Positions 45,156-58,613 are shown, counted from the stretch's first letter. The stretch is 64,000 nucleotides of DNA from Isoetes taiwanensis (GCA_021234155.1 JAJEKV010000011.1:12503255-12567254), one strand, 5' to 3'. The notes: generated from the sequence alone by a model not told the origin. Numbers and translations: made by a program.

Positions 45156-46650
45156 ATGGCTCTGAGAATCCTTCATTAATTGGTATAGCCCTCCCCACAT
45201 CACTTTGAAGTAGATGTCAATATAGTATTCAAGTATTTCAAAAGAATTTGACCTTTCAAAGAACCCTGAACTCCAATCCTTTCTACCAAAGAAGTCCTGC
45301 AAGAATTCCAAGAGAAAGTTGTCCCTAGCTTACGAGAAGATACACGCCATGCATAGGGTACTTTGTACCAAGGACCGCATTGCAAACACCCTCGATCATG
45401 TACCCAATATTGCCAAAGCATTGAGGAACAGAGCGAACCGCTTACCAACCTACATGACCCTAACCAGGCAATGGAAAAGTCTTCTTCTCCTACAACACAC
45501 CTTTTAGCGCTATATCTAGTATATAGGGCGAAAGCTTGATAATAGGCGAACCATCAATTCAGCCAGCGGAGGTCACACCCTTGGGCCTTGGCGGTGGGAC
45601 CGAGCGCCTCTGCTTGAGTACGAAGAGACCATAGCGGAAGCATCCAAGAGAGTGAATACTCCGAAGCGAAAGCGAAGATGACATAGAGGTGGACCCGAGG
45701 AAGAAGCGCCGTGAAGCGAACAAGACATCACCCGCTTTAAGGCGACAGACCACCCCAAGGATTGCACAACCAATGCGGGTTGGGAATAACAAGTCTAGCA
45801 CCAATCATAGTGAAGGACAAGAATACTTGCTGCTAAACGACATCAAAAACCTCCCGAATCACGAGGGGCCGAGGGCTACCGCGTCGATGAACTCCTTCAC
45901 CTCCCACGGCAACAGCCGGATCTAGAAGACTTCATCGACCAAGAAACCAAGATTTTCCCATGCAAATCGGCGACTACTTACACAGGGACACACCATCTCG
46001 GACATTGAAGCTTACGGTAGCTATCGAGGTATGATGACGAGAAGAACTTCCCTCCGAGGAGGAGTTTATAGCACTTCGGAGCAGATGGGAATAAGGGGAA
46101 GACAACAAGAGTACTTCAAGGGGAGTCTTCTTCCTCACAAGAACAGGTAGCAAAATTCCAAGGGAGAGCCACAAACCCCGACAAGTGTACTGAACGCTCT
46201 TCCAAGATTATAAGGAATTAGTTCAAGTACCGTCACGACCGGTATGCATCAAGGCACAGGGGCACCTGAGCACGTGGAGGAGTACCGGGCAAAGACTCAA
46301 ATATTATCTTCCGCTCCTAACGCATCTTAGAGTAATAATATTTCACAAGGCGCTTCAGCCCACGCCGAGAGGAAGGCGTGCGGATCTTTGGTAGCACTTT
46401 CGATTTGGCATGCACGCGCCGCCTATCGAGAAAAGGCTCGACCATGTCATTTTGGTGAAGCGGAAAACAGCCTTGGGCATTTTCGACTTTGCAGTACCCC
46501 ACCTTCGACAAGGTAGGTTGGCAGTGACAGCAGCTCATACCTCCCATAGACGGGTGGAAGAGCTAGCATCTGCCATCCGAGGGGGATCAGCAAGGGATAT
46601 ACTCAGGAACATGGGAAGTACAGTAGGTACAGCCCACTTTAATTAAATAC
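45156..46650 (+). pseudogene. Unknown gene remnant downstream of H3-like gene (copy 2)
   Basis: The first frame breaks within 20 codons. A better frame spans about 45319-45507 (KALRNRANRLPTYMTLTRQW). Later pieces include VILVKRKTALGIFDFAV near 46440-46490. The shared segments of the two copies suggest a single ORF of several hundred codons before decay. No family recognised. Confidence 0.4.
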
Positions 46651-46668
46651 GACTTAGAAATAAATTAT

Positions 46669-47640
46669 ATAGAATAGAATAGAATAGAATAGTTTTTTTA
46701 ACGTCCACGGAGACCAATAGGTCATGGGACCCATACAATGGGCTAGTACAATCATTACTACTAGGATTAAAAAACCCCTGCCTCGAAAGGTTTTCAAGGG
46801 AAAAACCTTTGCAGTAATGATGATACTAGACAAGCTTAGATAATGACTACTGAGGGCTCAGTAATTGCAGACGTTTATCTAGAACCTCAAGTATATATAA
46901 TGCCAAGTCATGCACAGATGGTGTGCTGAGAAGTTGTGGAAGCGTGGAATGGAATGCTAAGGTCGAAAAATGATTCCGGACTATCTCAAAAGCAGGGCAA
47001 CTCAGAAGAGTATGGCTTTCATCTTCAATAACACAATCGCGGCAACAGTACATAGTCTCGCTTCTCGGCAATTGCGGCCGCTCCCATCTACATGCCTCAA
47101 TCCGTAGCTTTGTGGGACCCGTGCGAATTGATGCAATAGCTACAAAGCTTGTTCCCGGACAATGAAGCAAGCAAATAAGCTTGGGGCCCTGGTGCCAAAG
47201 TGGGATTTATGTGTGCATGATAATGACCAGTTTTCACTTGGGCCAAAATAGCTGCGTCCCATATCTTTTTGAGAAAAGCGACCATTAAGATATTGTTGCA
47301 AAAGCTTCGGGGATCGAATCGGCAAGCATCGAGGCGATTGCTTTCACGGTTTACCTGCGGCCAATGGGCAAACCATGTAGTGCAATGCTCTTTCCAACAT
47401 CGTTTCAAACGCTGAGGAGATTCAGCCATGGCAAGTGCAAGAACATGATACCTAACATCATCCATGTGGTGCACCTTGCAGATATAGTGGAGATGGCGCT
47501 TCATAGCAGAATGTTGAAGAGGCCAAAAACCACCCTTTTAATTCGAGCCAAATGAAACACATCAGACCTTTTAATATTAGATATATAACCAAATTACACA
47601 CCATCAAGTGCATCATGTTCATGTGAGTACCAAAGCGTTG
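46669..47640 (-). mobile_element. 5'-truncated LINE, 3' end only (copy 2)
   Basis: Minus strand; the zinc knuckle reads CCRDCVIEDESHTLLSCPAFE near 47030-47090, clearer than copy 1, and the TAGAA-unit tail lies at 46669-46692. RT and endonuclease are absent. Confidence 0.78.
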
Positions 47641-48028
47641 GTATTGTACTCCATATACATTTATACATCTTATTTTTAATATTTAACAATATATAGGATT
47701 AAAACCCAGTATATAGGATCACAACATTATTTTACAATCCATCTTGCAAATCCATTGCATATGAGCTAATTTTATGCAAGCAGAAACCTAGAGTTTAATG
47801 ACGTGGCTTTAGAAAAAGCTCGCTCGCGTACAAGGGTGCTAAAACGATAATGAAATTGGAACAATCGAGTAGCACAGAGGTTGCAAACATGGAGATAGCT
47901 ATAGAAACTCATTGTATGTTAGGTAGTTATTCACATTCATTGTGCAACAGTTTCTCACAACCCATTCATACTTCGTTGATTTACTAGATCCATTCTATTC
48001 CTTTCTTATTGATCAATAAATAAAAGCA
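47641..48028. repeat. AT-rich module, left part split by the LINE (copy 2)
   Basis: Same module as 17811-18156, ending at the LINE insertion point AAAAGCAAG. Confidence 0.8.
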
Positions 48029-49126
48029 AGGAAGGAAGGAAGGAAGGAAGGTACTTTTATCGTCCACGGAGACCAATCGGTCTATGGGACCCAATACAAA
48101 AACGCAGCAAGCGGATTACTGCCCGGATTAAAAAACCCCCGCCCCGAAGGGTTTTCGAGGAAAAACCGTGGCGACAATCAACTCCGACAAACTGTGCTAA
48201 TCATATAAAATGCGAAAACATCCCAATATATACTGATCATGCACCACCCCGTGAGTGCCTAGTCGTGGACGGCCAGGCGGGGGCAAATGTGACTCTCGCG
48301 GGTCCGGTTACCTCTGGATGTATGACCCGGGCACGCATCTTGGGGTGTGTTCATCGGCAAATGCAAAGGGCACGTCCGGCCGCGTACTAAGGGGCGTGAT
48401 CGGCCCGGATCGGCCGAACACCGGGCAACTCTGGAAAGTGTGAGACTCATCCTCAATGGCACCCGTTTGACAAAGCGAGCCTGTCCTAGCGGGGCTCCCC
48501 CAATCCACCGCCCGCCTCGATCGCGAAGATGGTGGGCACCGTCGCGAATGGAGGCAATGAGTCCGCTTTTGGGCGGTAGGGAACGCGGTAGAGCTGTGGG
48601 CCCCGGCTAACACGGGTTGATGTGCTCCTTGTAATGGGCCATTTTGACCTGCTCTAGAGCAATGGGGTCCCGAGCTTGCCAAGGAAACAAGCATCTAGGT
48701 ACTCCCGCGGTATCCACGATCGTCATTGCTGCCATGTCAGACGCGCATCGTGCTCTGCCGCGTTCCATCTGGCGAACCAGCAGTCTCTCTTACCCCTCCA
48801 ACAGGCCCTAAGCATTGCGGACTCATGGCCACAAGTAAGCCCAAAGCGGGGCCGAGCATCACCCATAGTAACCACTTTACGAAAATAGGCGATGTGTCTA
48901 TCAAGGGCTGCCACGCTGAGCGCAAGAATCCAGTTTCTGCGCAGCCAATCGATAGGGGACTGAAGGTTTCACCCCAAGTGCCCGTGCCAAAAATGCCTTC
49001 ACACCTGCTCCAAGTCATTCCAGTGCGCCAAAGAGGCGGCCGGGCCCAAACCTCGACCCGTCTGAAGGGCGACCGGGCTCGACCCGGTGCGGAAACAGAT
49101 GTGGCCGATGGCCCCAATCATATAGC

Positions 49127-51529
49127 TCACCGGGTGATTGTTGTTACGCATGGCATAAAGCGCTTTCGGCCTGCTGTCACCCATAGCGGATAGACGCCTC
49201 CCGCCAGAGCGAGGAGGGGAACTCCACCCCTAGGTACTTGTAGGTGGGCGTGGCGTCCCACAAAGCTGTCCCCGATATGTGAGTGCACGGGAGGCATGGG
49301 GTGACGGAAGAGGATATGAGAACCACCACGGTCTTGGCGGATTGACGCCGCGATGTCGTAGCGACAAAATGTGTCTAGGGCATCCAGGTGAGGCGCATAG
49401 CCGGGGTGTGGGCCCGCCGAGCCAACATCGTCGCATAGATGGATGAGCCGGATGATGACCGTGCAAAAGTCGTATGCCATCCCCCCATGCTCGATAAGCC
49501 GGGCTCTTAACCGATCAATGTAGAGGCCAAAAAGTGTTGGCGAGAGGGGGCAACCTGCGGGACCCGATACTACCGGTGAATGCTTGGCCCGTCGGGCCGC
49601 ATCCCCGCCAAAACAACTCTCATACAACTCAGTATATGGCATTACGCACGCAAAGCGGGAGCCCCAGTTGACGCAGCCTAGCCTGACTTTTCGGGGGGAC
49701 CAGTATCAAAAGCCTTTGCGAAGTCCACAAAGCAGCAATACAAGTCCGGTAGATGATTCCGGCCGTCTTCAATCGAGTGCCAGCCAGTAAAGATATGGTC
49801 AATCGTTGAGTGGCGGGTCGAAGCCCGCCTGTGTGAGGGCTCGCACATCCACGCCGCCTCCGCCCGGTGGTCAAAAGCTGCTGCTTCGAGAATGCCCGAT
49901 AACAGGTTTGGCAAATACTAAATCGACCATGATCGTCCGGTAATTGGCCTCGGACAGTGTGGGTCGCCCGCCTTGTGAATGGGAACAACCCTGCTTGTGG
50001 TCCATTGTCGGGGGAAACCCTCCTGCAATGCTCTGTTGAACAGGGTAGTGAGGACCGGCACAAGCGGCTGCCCTGCCCACTTGAGTAACTCGGCCTGCAT
50101 ACCATCGAGGTCACCGCCTTCCCATTAGCTAGCCGCTGCAGGCCCTCCTCAACATCCTCGTCCACGAAACCAATGGGGGCCATCCTGTGGGGGTATGGCG
50201 CTGCCCCCTCGGGCGGTCATAGAGCTGCCGCAAGTACCGCTCCCACTTGCCCCTCGTGATGTCCCCATGAGGGTCAATGGCCTTCGGGCACTCTGCGCCA
50301 AAGGTTCGAGGATGAGTGTCCAGCAGTCGAACATCTCCCCGATGCTTGGCAAGGTACCGCGCCTTTGTGTCCTTCGGATGGGCGTGGGTACCGTGGTGGC
50401 CTCGCAAGCCGGGTACACGGATCCGAATCGTGGCGGAGCCGCCGCTGGCGTTCTTTACAATCCGCATCAAACCATCGGTTCTGCTGGAATGTTGCCGACC
50501 ACGAGCGGCGACGCTGTCCGCCAAAGCACTCATGTCCCGCGCATCCCGTAATAGCGAAGTCACCGGTCCGTCTCACGCTCTAGTGTGGAGGTCCGCACTG
50601 CCGGGAGGGCGCCCATGAGCATCTCGGCGTGAGTCCTCTGCCGCTCATAATCGAAGTCTCAACCGAGGACGGCGAGGGGCTGGCATAGTGGGGGTTCCCG
50701 GCGGCTCGCCAAACCAGGTCCAAATAAAGTGGGAGGTGATCCGAGTCGACCTCCTCATCCCGGCCGGCTGTGCCCACCCGAAACGACCGATGAGATGCAT
50801 ATCTTGCGCAACTACAAGCACATAGTCCACCACACTAGACCCTCCCCCGACGATTGTCCCGCCTGCATGTGCACTTGCGAGAATCGGGCCCCGCGGAAAG
50901 GCCATTGCAAATTATCAAGTCAAAAATGCCACATAGCAGAGCAACTCGTCACCAAAGCGAGTGACACAGGCTGTCATCCGACCAGCGTGGCCAGGCTACT
51001 TCTGGCGAGGCTGCTAGGACATCGTCGGCCGAGGGGTCAAGTCGCATGGGCTGCTCTACTCCGTCCGGGTGCATTGAAATCTCCAAGAAGGACGACCCTA
51101 CCCAACCTAGCGATGCTTTGGCATGTCATCATATAGATCGACATACGGGTCCATCCTATCCGCATCGGGGTGGCTGCGATAGAAGGTGCTGTCTGCGTGA
51201 GGGAAATAACAGCGGCCAGAAAAAGAGGGTTGCCACGGTATTATGCACCGAACCCGTAAGTACCGTTGTGTGGTGTGCGTCTTCGGAGGGTAACCGAATG
51301 TGCCAAGGTTGTCCGTGTAGCAAGCCACTCCCCCATGACCCCGTTGTCCTGCAGGTATTGAAGACCGAGAAATGTTGGTAACCTCGCAAATCGGGTAGCT
51401 CGTGCCCAAAGATGCTCCCATGTCTCCATGAGGAAGATGAGATCCATACCGCCGCCCACGGAAGTTCGGGACTGCCCCCTTCCGCCAAGGGAAGCCTCGA
51501 CAATTCCATGAGACCACCCGGAGGCACAA
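49127..51529 (-). pseudogene. LINE ORF2 endonuclease and reverse transcriptase remnant (copy 2)
   Basis: Order on the minus strand is endonuclease (VVSWNCRGF at 51520, SDH motif near 50745), then RT with the conserved NYRTIMV, FVDFAKAFD (catalytic Asp) and GCPLSPTLFGLYID blocks; the region of the YADD box is blurred near 49440. The frames change at least five times. Copy 1 (19231-21650) carries the same domains in worse condition. Confidence 0.85.
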
Positions 51530-52076
51530 TTTCTATTTGTCAAATAGGGATGGTATCTGCGCACTGAGTCGCGGGGGGAGGGAAGCGTGAGGCCGAAAGT
51601 GAGAAGTAGATGGAGCCGGAGGCAAAGATGTGGTCGAGAGGGCATGGGCCGCGAGGGAGCAGGAGTAGGAGCAGGAGAAGGGGGTCGTGGTAGTAGAAGC
51701 GTATGGGCAGCGTACCGTGGGTTGGGGCTGCGGGTCCGCAGCGAAGAGTAGCAGTCGTTTGAAAATGTGCATCCCGCCTCAACCAATCCCCGGCACCCCC
51801 GCTGGCGAATGCCTCTAACCCCGACAAGCTCCTCGCATGCTGCCTCCCGCTGCACGGGTGTGAGGTCCCGGCCCACGCATTGTGGATGTCCCCTTCAACA
51901 TCCGCCCCGGGCGCAATATGGCATCACGCACTGCGCATCCGCAACCGCGAATATGACAATGCGGTCCGCGGCCGGCGCCCGAGCCCCATGCTTGCCGCCG
52001 AAAATGTGAATCGCCCGAATGTCATCCGGTCGAGAATGTGTGTTCTGGATGTGGTGGCGCGAACTCTCCCCTGCTG

Positions 52077-53097
52077 TTACGGCATGCCTCGAACTACCAG
52101 GTGTGGCCTCTCCGCTGCGCTCCTGGAGTTCTCAAGCGGCTCAGCGGGTCCAAAAGGGCGAAGGCCGGGTCCCTTGGCCGGGGGTGGTGGTGGTGGCTGG
52201 GATGGCGTGGAGTGACTGGAGTGTGGCTGGGATGGCGTGGAGTGGCTGGAGAGCGGGGCAGCAGTGCGGGGGCGTGGCTGCCGGTGTGGAGGCTGTGGCG
52301 GGATAGCGGTCTGAGCCGCGTTCTCGGCCCTGTGAAGTCGGGAGGACAGCTCTTGCAGAGCCTGCTGCTGCTTGGCCATCTCCTGCCTGCACTGCTGCAG
52401 CTGACTATGAACCTCGGTAGGGAGACCCTGGCTCTGTCTGTGGACGGTTGCCCGCAACCCCTGGAGCTCCAGGCTCTGAGTAGCGAGAGCGTGCTCGAGC
52501 CCCAGCACACGGGCGTCGAGGGCCGGGCTTGCTGTTCCGATCTTACTCTGAAGATCCTGAAGCTGTGTCTGGCTGTCTGCAAGAGCAGCCTGTGCTCCCC
52601 GTGCCATGGTGGTGGCTGCCTCTACCTCGGCCCGGCCGGGACAAATAAGTGACCATCGTCTCTGCATTCGCGGCTCCCTCTCTGTGTCATGGTGTCGGTG
52701 ATGAACCACGAGAGTCTAGGCGGGCCCGCATGTCGGCGACCTCTGCTGGCCCTCTCTGCTTTCGAAGTGTGCAAGGCCAAGTCTTCCACATGCAGGCGTC
52801 GCGGGTCTCCAAGCACGTGATACGGTTCTTCTCGACCCCGATTTGCCTTTTGAGCACATGGGATCGCAGGGACTCCATCTCCAACGCCATGCCCGGCCCG
52901 CGGGCACCTTTGTTAGCCTCAATACGAACACTGTTAGCCTCCATTCCCGCTTTGACGTGGCTCCAATTCTCTGCCGAGGCAGGAGTTCCTATGTGGTCTG
53001 AGCAATTAATCCCTTCCGGCCGGGCTGGCCTCGCTGAGGGGGCCTTAGCCTTAGCCCGAGCCTCCTTCTTCATGGAGGATGACTCTCCCCTGTCCAT
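52077..53097 (-). pseudogene. LINE ORF1 remnant (copy 2)
   Basis: Starts MDRGESSSMKKEARAKAKAP at 53097, basic N-terminus. After a frame change near 52700 the coiled-coil segment (ALADSQTQLQDLQSKIG, LRATVHRQSQGL, QQQALQELSSRLHRAE) runs to about 52330, then a Pro-rich tail. This matches the nucleic-acid-binding first ORF of many LINEs, though no CCHC knuckle is seen in it. Confidence 0.6.
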
Positions 53098-53111
53098 GAT
53101 GGCTGATCGGG

Positions 53112-53640
53112 GGTGAACAATGAAAACAATTCATGAGTTCTAGAACACAATTCATGAAGCCCAAAAACAATCTAAGGGACAAAAATGCATGTGAAATATC
53201 TAAGGTTGGCTTATTCCATCAACACAACATCATCCAACAAAACATTTGTAAGGATCCAAATTGTCTTAGTTCTAATGAAGTTGTGAAGCACTAAACTCGA
53301 TCATGTTTATATCACAACATTATTTTACAATCCATCTTGCAAATCCATTGCATATGAGCTGATTTTATGCAAGCAGAAACCTAGAGTTTAATGACGTGGC
53401 TTTAGAAAGAGCTCGCCATGCATAAAAGGGTGCTAAAACGATAATGAAATTGGAACAAATGAAATTGGAACAATCGAGTAGCATAGAGGTTGCAAACATG
53501 AAGATAGCTATAGAAACTCATTGTATGGTAGGTAGTTATTCACATTCATTGTGCAACAGTTTCTCATAACCCATTCATACTGCGTTGATTTACTAGATCC
53601 ATTCTATTCCTTTCTTATTGATCAATAAATAAAAGCAAGG
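53112..53640. repeat. 527-bp module (copy 2)
   Basis: Begins GGTGAACAATGAAAACAATT and ends ATAAAAGCAAG. The same module lies at 23188-23714, 56831-57358 and 61221-61748. Confidence 0.85.
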
Positions 53641-56600
53641 GTGAACAATGAAAACAATTCATGAGTTCTAGAACACAATTCATGAAGCCCAAAGACAATC
53701 TAAGGGACAACTTACTTAAATTGTGTTTGGGGGTGTGTCCTCCTTTTTCCGGCCGCCTGTGTACATTGAAATCCGGCAAAAAAGCAAAATTTTGGAATCC
53801 AAAAATAAAAGCCTGCAAGAAAAATTTTCTCTAGATTTTTTTTTTAGCACGCCAATTTAAGCCGTTTCTGAGAAAATGGGCGGTCTTTAAACTGCCAGTA
53901 ATTTAGGGTTTAACTTTTCAAAACGGCCATCCATCATCATCGTGTGCTTTTATTTTGGAATGGCGGGCTCATTGCGATCGTTCAAATCCCATGCAATTTT
54001 TTCTTAGGGTTTTCGACGAGTTCTCGCAATGACGGTTTTGGTTGTTCCTTCCGATATTTTTTTTTTTCCCTCCGGGCTATCTTGAAATCAAAATCAATTG
54101 CATCCAATTGGCTGATATGGTTCTCGATATGGTTCTCTCAGATGTCGCTCTATAAGCGTGTAAATGTTCTTCTTTCCATTTTGTTTTGCCAAAAAGTAAA
54201 TATTTTTTTTGTGTGCTAAGATCTTCAAGCTTAGTAGGATCGTCAACAACAAAAGGGCAAAGGAATGGAAGCGCCGAACCGGCAAAGGCTGCCGGGACAT
54301 TTTGTCCGGTAACTTTGGCTGATAGGTCCGCACCATGGCTCCTTTGGCATGCATTCTTTCTTCTCCTTATAAACTTCTCTCCGCTGGGTGCATAGATCGG
54401 GAGCATAGATGGGAGCAATGATAGTTGCAAAAACTATGGCTTGATAATCCAACAGCAGAAAGCACTTATGGCAGTCGGTAAAGCATGGGAATTGACATAA
54501 GGCACTCGAAAAATGCTGCTTCTTCTTGCTTCATCTTTCCATTATGTCTTTTCTGATAGGGTAGTTTTCTTTCTCTCTGCATTCGCATCATTGCATCCCT
54601 TTCTTCCATGTTTGATTTGGACATGCTTCAAGGTATGCATTATGAAGTTGCTTCTATGAAAAATGCCAATAACGACTTTCTGTTTGCAGGTGCTGAGAGT
54701 GGATGGTTCGTTCAGGTTTTAAGTTCCGGCTTGCATAAAGGGTATGTTATTCTATTGACAAATTCTCAATTGAGTATCTCCTTTGTGATGTATCTCTATA
54801 GTTTGTATCTTTACATTTTGAAGGTGTCTTCTTTCGCATGCATGTGGTCTGCTTTTGCACGTGGGACAAATGATTCTCTTTTGCACATATTGTTCATATT
54901 CTTCTTATATTTTGCAGGGAGCAGTTTCATTGCGAAATACAAGATCAAGCAGAGTCTTCTTTTTGCTAATGCTCTTCCATCAATTGGAGTGGAGCTGGAC
55001 AGGATACTACCATTCTTGCGCTTTGTTTACTTTATTTCTTTTCTTTACAATGGAGCCAGAGGATTTTCTGCAGCAGGAGCCTGAAATTTTTCAATCCCTT
55101 GATGTTTCGGAGCAGGAGCTTCAAGCCAGGTACATAGCAAGATAAATTTCAAGAAACTTTCTTGCATGAAGCAAATTATCTGTTGTGCAACCATATATAT
55201 CGTTAATTAAATGTAAGGGCTTTCATTTTTGCATTTTTAAAAGAAAGTTGGATCTTCATTCTTTGCAATGGCAGGTTATGATTATCTTAAGTCGTGATGG
55301 ACTCTTTTACACTGGTCTATTATCAAAGGCTCTATTACAGTGGAGTCTATGGTACATACATTCTCCTCAGAAGCCATCTCAGGTAATTTGACAACTTAAC
55401 ATAACTTGCAAGGTTATTTATTCGATGTTTTTTTGAAGTCTTGCTGGTGGTTTTGCTGCGCACACAGATGTATTCAAAGTCCAAACGGACATATTCAAAG
55501 TTCAAACATCTGCTTTATGGGTGTGCAATGGAGTTGTTAACAAGTCTCACTTCTACAAATTTCTCGATCTAAAAGATATGGTGACCTTGCAAAGATTTGT
55601 ATTATGCTGAATTAGCCAGCAGACGAAGGTATTTAAAGGCGTAGAGCAAGTACTTTCTTTACTTTTTTCATTTCTTTCTTATTAAATGCAGGTTTTGGCA
55701 ACCACAACCTTGGCCATTCTGAGTGGAAGTCCTACTATATTTAGTAGGGAAGGGTTACAAAGTGCAGTCTGCTGTGTATTTGTTTTACTGCTATAAATCA
55801 ATGCATTGGAATTCAGCGATTTAGCCCATACAATTTTTGAAACGGTTTGGAAGATGATTCTTATAATGAGTACGGATTGGGTGTATGCACACCACACTTG
55901 GCCCAGGCCCAGTTATAACACTTCCGCACTTCGTTAGTGAATATGATAAGGAATGTACTAAAATCTTGGGTTCCTGAAATAACCAGGTGTGAGAGCCCTT
56001 AAGCATTGCTTATTTTGCATTCATGGAGTAATTTTCACTATTTGCTTATTTTGCATTTATGGAGGCCAAGAGTATTCTCAATTACTGGTGAGATTTGGCA
56101 ATGATAATGTGTTAGCCAACAGTTTTAGCCATATATTCAAGTGCCCACTAAAGTTCTTTTTATTATGCCCCATTGTTAGGCATTACTGGTTGTGATTACT
56201 GGTGGTGAGAGCCCTTAAGCATTGCTTATTTTGCATTCATGGAGTAATTTTCACTATTTGCTTATTTTGCATTTATGGAGGCCAAGAGTATTCTCAATTA
56301 CTGGTGAGATTTGGCAATGATAATGTGTTAGCCAACAGTTTTAGCCATATATTCAAGTGCCCCATTGTTAGGCATTACTGGTATGCACATGTTCAGATTC
56401 TTTACCTTAACATATCGTTATTCCATCAATGCAACATCATCCAACAAAACATTTGTAAGGATCCAAATTGTCTTAGTTTTAATGAAGTTGTTAAGCACTA
56501 AACTCGATCATGTTTATATCACAACATTATTTTACAATCCATCTTGCAAATCCATTGCATATGAGCTAATTTTATGCAAGCAGAAACCTAGAGTTTAATG

Positions 56601-57357
56601 ACGTGGCTTTAGAAAAAGCTCGCTCGTGTACAAGGGTGCTAAAACGATAATGAAATTGGAACAATCGAGTAGCACAGAGGTTGCAAACATGGAGATAGCT
56701 ATAGAAACTCATTGTATGTTAGGTAGTTATTCACATTCATTGCGCAACAGTTTCTCACAACCCATTCATACTTCGTTGATTTACTAGATCCATTCTATTC
56801 CTTTCTTATTGATCAATAAATAAAAGCAAGGGTGAACAATGAAAACAATTCATGAGTTCTAGAACACAATTCATGAAGCCCAAAAACAATCTAAGGGACA
56901 AAAATGCATGTGAAATATCTAAGGTTGGCTTATTCCATCAACACAACATCATCCAACAAAACATTTGTAAGGATCCAAATTGTCTTAGTTCTAATGAAGT
57001 TGTGAAGCACTAAACTCGATCATGTTTATATCACAACATTATTTTACAATCCATCTTGCAAATCCATTGCATATGAGCTGATTTTATGCAAGCAGAAACC
57101 TAGAGTTTAATGACGTGGCTTTAGAAAGAGCTCGCTTGCGTACAAGGGTGCTAAAACGATAGTGAAATTGGAACAAATGAAATTGGAACAATCGAGTAGC
57201 ATAGAGGTTGCAAACATGAAGATAGCTATAGAAACTCATTGTATGGTAGGTAGTTATTCACATTCATTGCGCAATGTTTCTCATAACCCATTCATACCTG
57301 CGTTGATTTACTAGATCCATTCTATTCCTTTCTTATTGATCAATAAATAAAAGCAAG
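53640..57357 (+). repeat. 3.7-kb tandem unit 1
   Basis: First complete unit of the array (3718 bp to the next start). It contains an exon-like start ATGACGGTTTTGGTTGTTCC at 54029, further exon-like blocks, a 215-bp internal duplication at 55989-56390 and two copies of the AT-rich module at its end. Ordered splice-like signals are shared by all units. Confidence 0.88.
55989..56395. repeat. 215-bp tandem duplication (unit 1)
   Basis: The sequence from GTGAGAGCCCTTAAGCATTG repeats at 56204. The second copy lacks the 27 bp around CTAAAGTTCTTTTTATTATG. A similar but shortened pair lies at about 60414-60780 in unit 2. Confidence 0.85.
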
Positions 57358-57752
57358 GGTGAACAATGAAAACAATTCATGAGTTCTAGAACACAATTCA
57401 TGAAGCCCAAAGACAATCTAAGGGACAACTTACTTAAATTGTGTTTGGGGGTGTGTCCTCCTTTTTCCGGCCTTTGTGTACATCGAAATCCCAAGCAAAA
57501 AAGCGAAATTTTGGAATCCAAAAATAAAAGCCGGCAAGAAAAAAAAATTTCTAGATTTTTTTTTTTAGCACGCCAATTTGAGCCGTTTCGAAAAATGGAC
57601 GGTCTTTGTAACGCTTTGTAATTTAGGGTTTAACTTTCGGCAAACGGCCACCCATCATCATCGTGGTGCTTTTATTTTGGAATGGCGTGGCTCATTGCGA
57701 TCGTTCAAATCCCATGCAATTTTTTCTTAGGGTTTTCGGCCGAGTTACGCAA

Positions 57753-57869
57753 ATGACGGTTTTGGTTGTTCCTTCCGGATATTTTTTTTTTTTCCTCCGG
57801 GCTATGCCGTCAAAATCAATTGCATCCAATTGGCTGATATGGTTCTCTCGTATGTCGCTCTATAAGCAG
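57753..57869 (+). CDS. Exon-like start of the array gene (unit 2)
   Basis: 39 codons from ATG (MTVLVVPSGYFFFFLRAMPS onward, ending MSLYKQ), followed at once by a donor CAG|GTAAAT. Copies at 54029 and 62141 have the same start and donor, but small indels change the frame near the T-run. The poly-T stretch in the middle may be mis-sized. The protein family is unknown; it may encode a signal anchor. Confidence 0.35.
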
Positions 57870-58613
57870 GTAAATGTTCTTCTTTCCATTTTGTTTTGCC
57901 AAAAAAGTAAATATTTTTTGTGTGCTAAGATCTTCAAGCTTAGTAGGATCGTCAACAGCAAAAGGGCAAAGGAATGGAAGCGCCAGAACTGGCAAAGGCT
58001 GCTCAGGACATTTTGTCTGGTAACCTGGCTGATAGGTCTGCACCATGGCTCCTTTGGCATGCATTCTTTCTTCTCCTTATAAACTTCTCTCCGTTGCAGG
58101 TGCATAGACGGGAGCATAGATGGGAGCAATGATAGTTGCAAAAACTATGGCTTGATAATCCAACAGCAGAAAGCACTTATGGCAGTCGGTAAAGCATGGG
58201 AATTGACATAAGGCACTCGAAAAATGGTGCTTCTTCTTGCTTCATCTTTCCATTATGTCTTTTCTGATAGGGTAGTTTTCTTTCTCTCTGCATTCGCATC
58301 ATTGCATCCCTTTCTTCCATGTTTGATTTGGACGTGCTTCAAGGTATGCATTATGAAGTTGCTTCTATGAAAAATGCCAATAACAACTTTCTGTTTTGCA
58401 GGTGCTGAGAGTGGATGGTTCGTTCAGGTTTTAAGTTCCGGCTTGCATAAAGGGTATGTTATTCTATTGACAAATTCTCAATTGAGTATCTCCTTTGTGA
58501 TGTATCTCTATAGTTTGTATCTTTACATTTTGAAGGTGTCTTCTTTCGCATGCATGTGGTCTGCTTTTGCACGTGGGACAAATGATTCTCTTTTGCACAT
58601 ATTGTTCATATTC

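Larger units (their letters stand above)
48029..53111 (-). mobile_element. Near full-length LINE retrotransposon (copy 2)
   Basis: About 5.08 kb. On the minus strand: ORF1 in two frames (53097-52687 and 52709-52077), the second a Gln-rich coiled coil followed by a Pro/Ser-rich tail; endonuclease from 51529 (LRVVSWNCRGF) with SDHLPLYLDLVW near 50745; reverse transcriptase from 50563 to 49127 with NYRTIMVDLVFAK, VDFAKAFDT and GCPLSPTLFGLYIDRL; and a C-terminal EDESHTFQSCPVFG knuckle near 48430. The (CCTT)n tail is at 48029-48051. It is frame-broken and so immobile as given. Confidence 0.9.
29810..54385. repeat. Long direct duplication, copy 2
   Basis: Collinear with 1-24405. It retains the only intact H3-like reading frames and better hairpins. 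The right breakpoint is near 54385, inside an exon-like part of the 3.7-kb unit. Confidence 0.93.
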
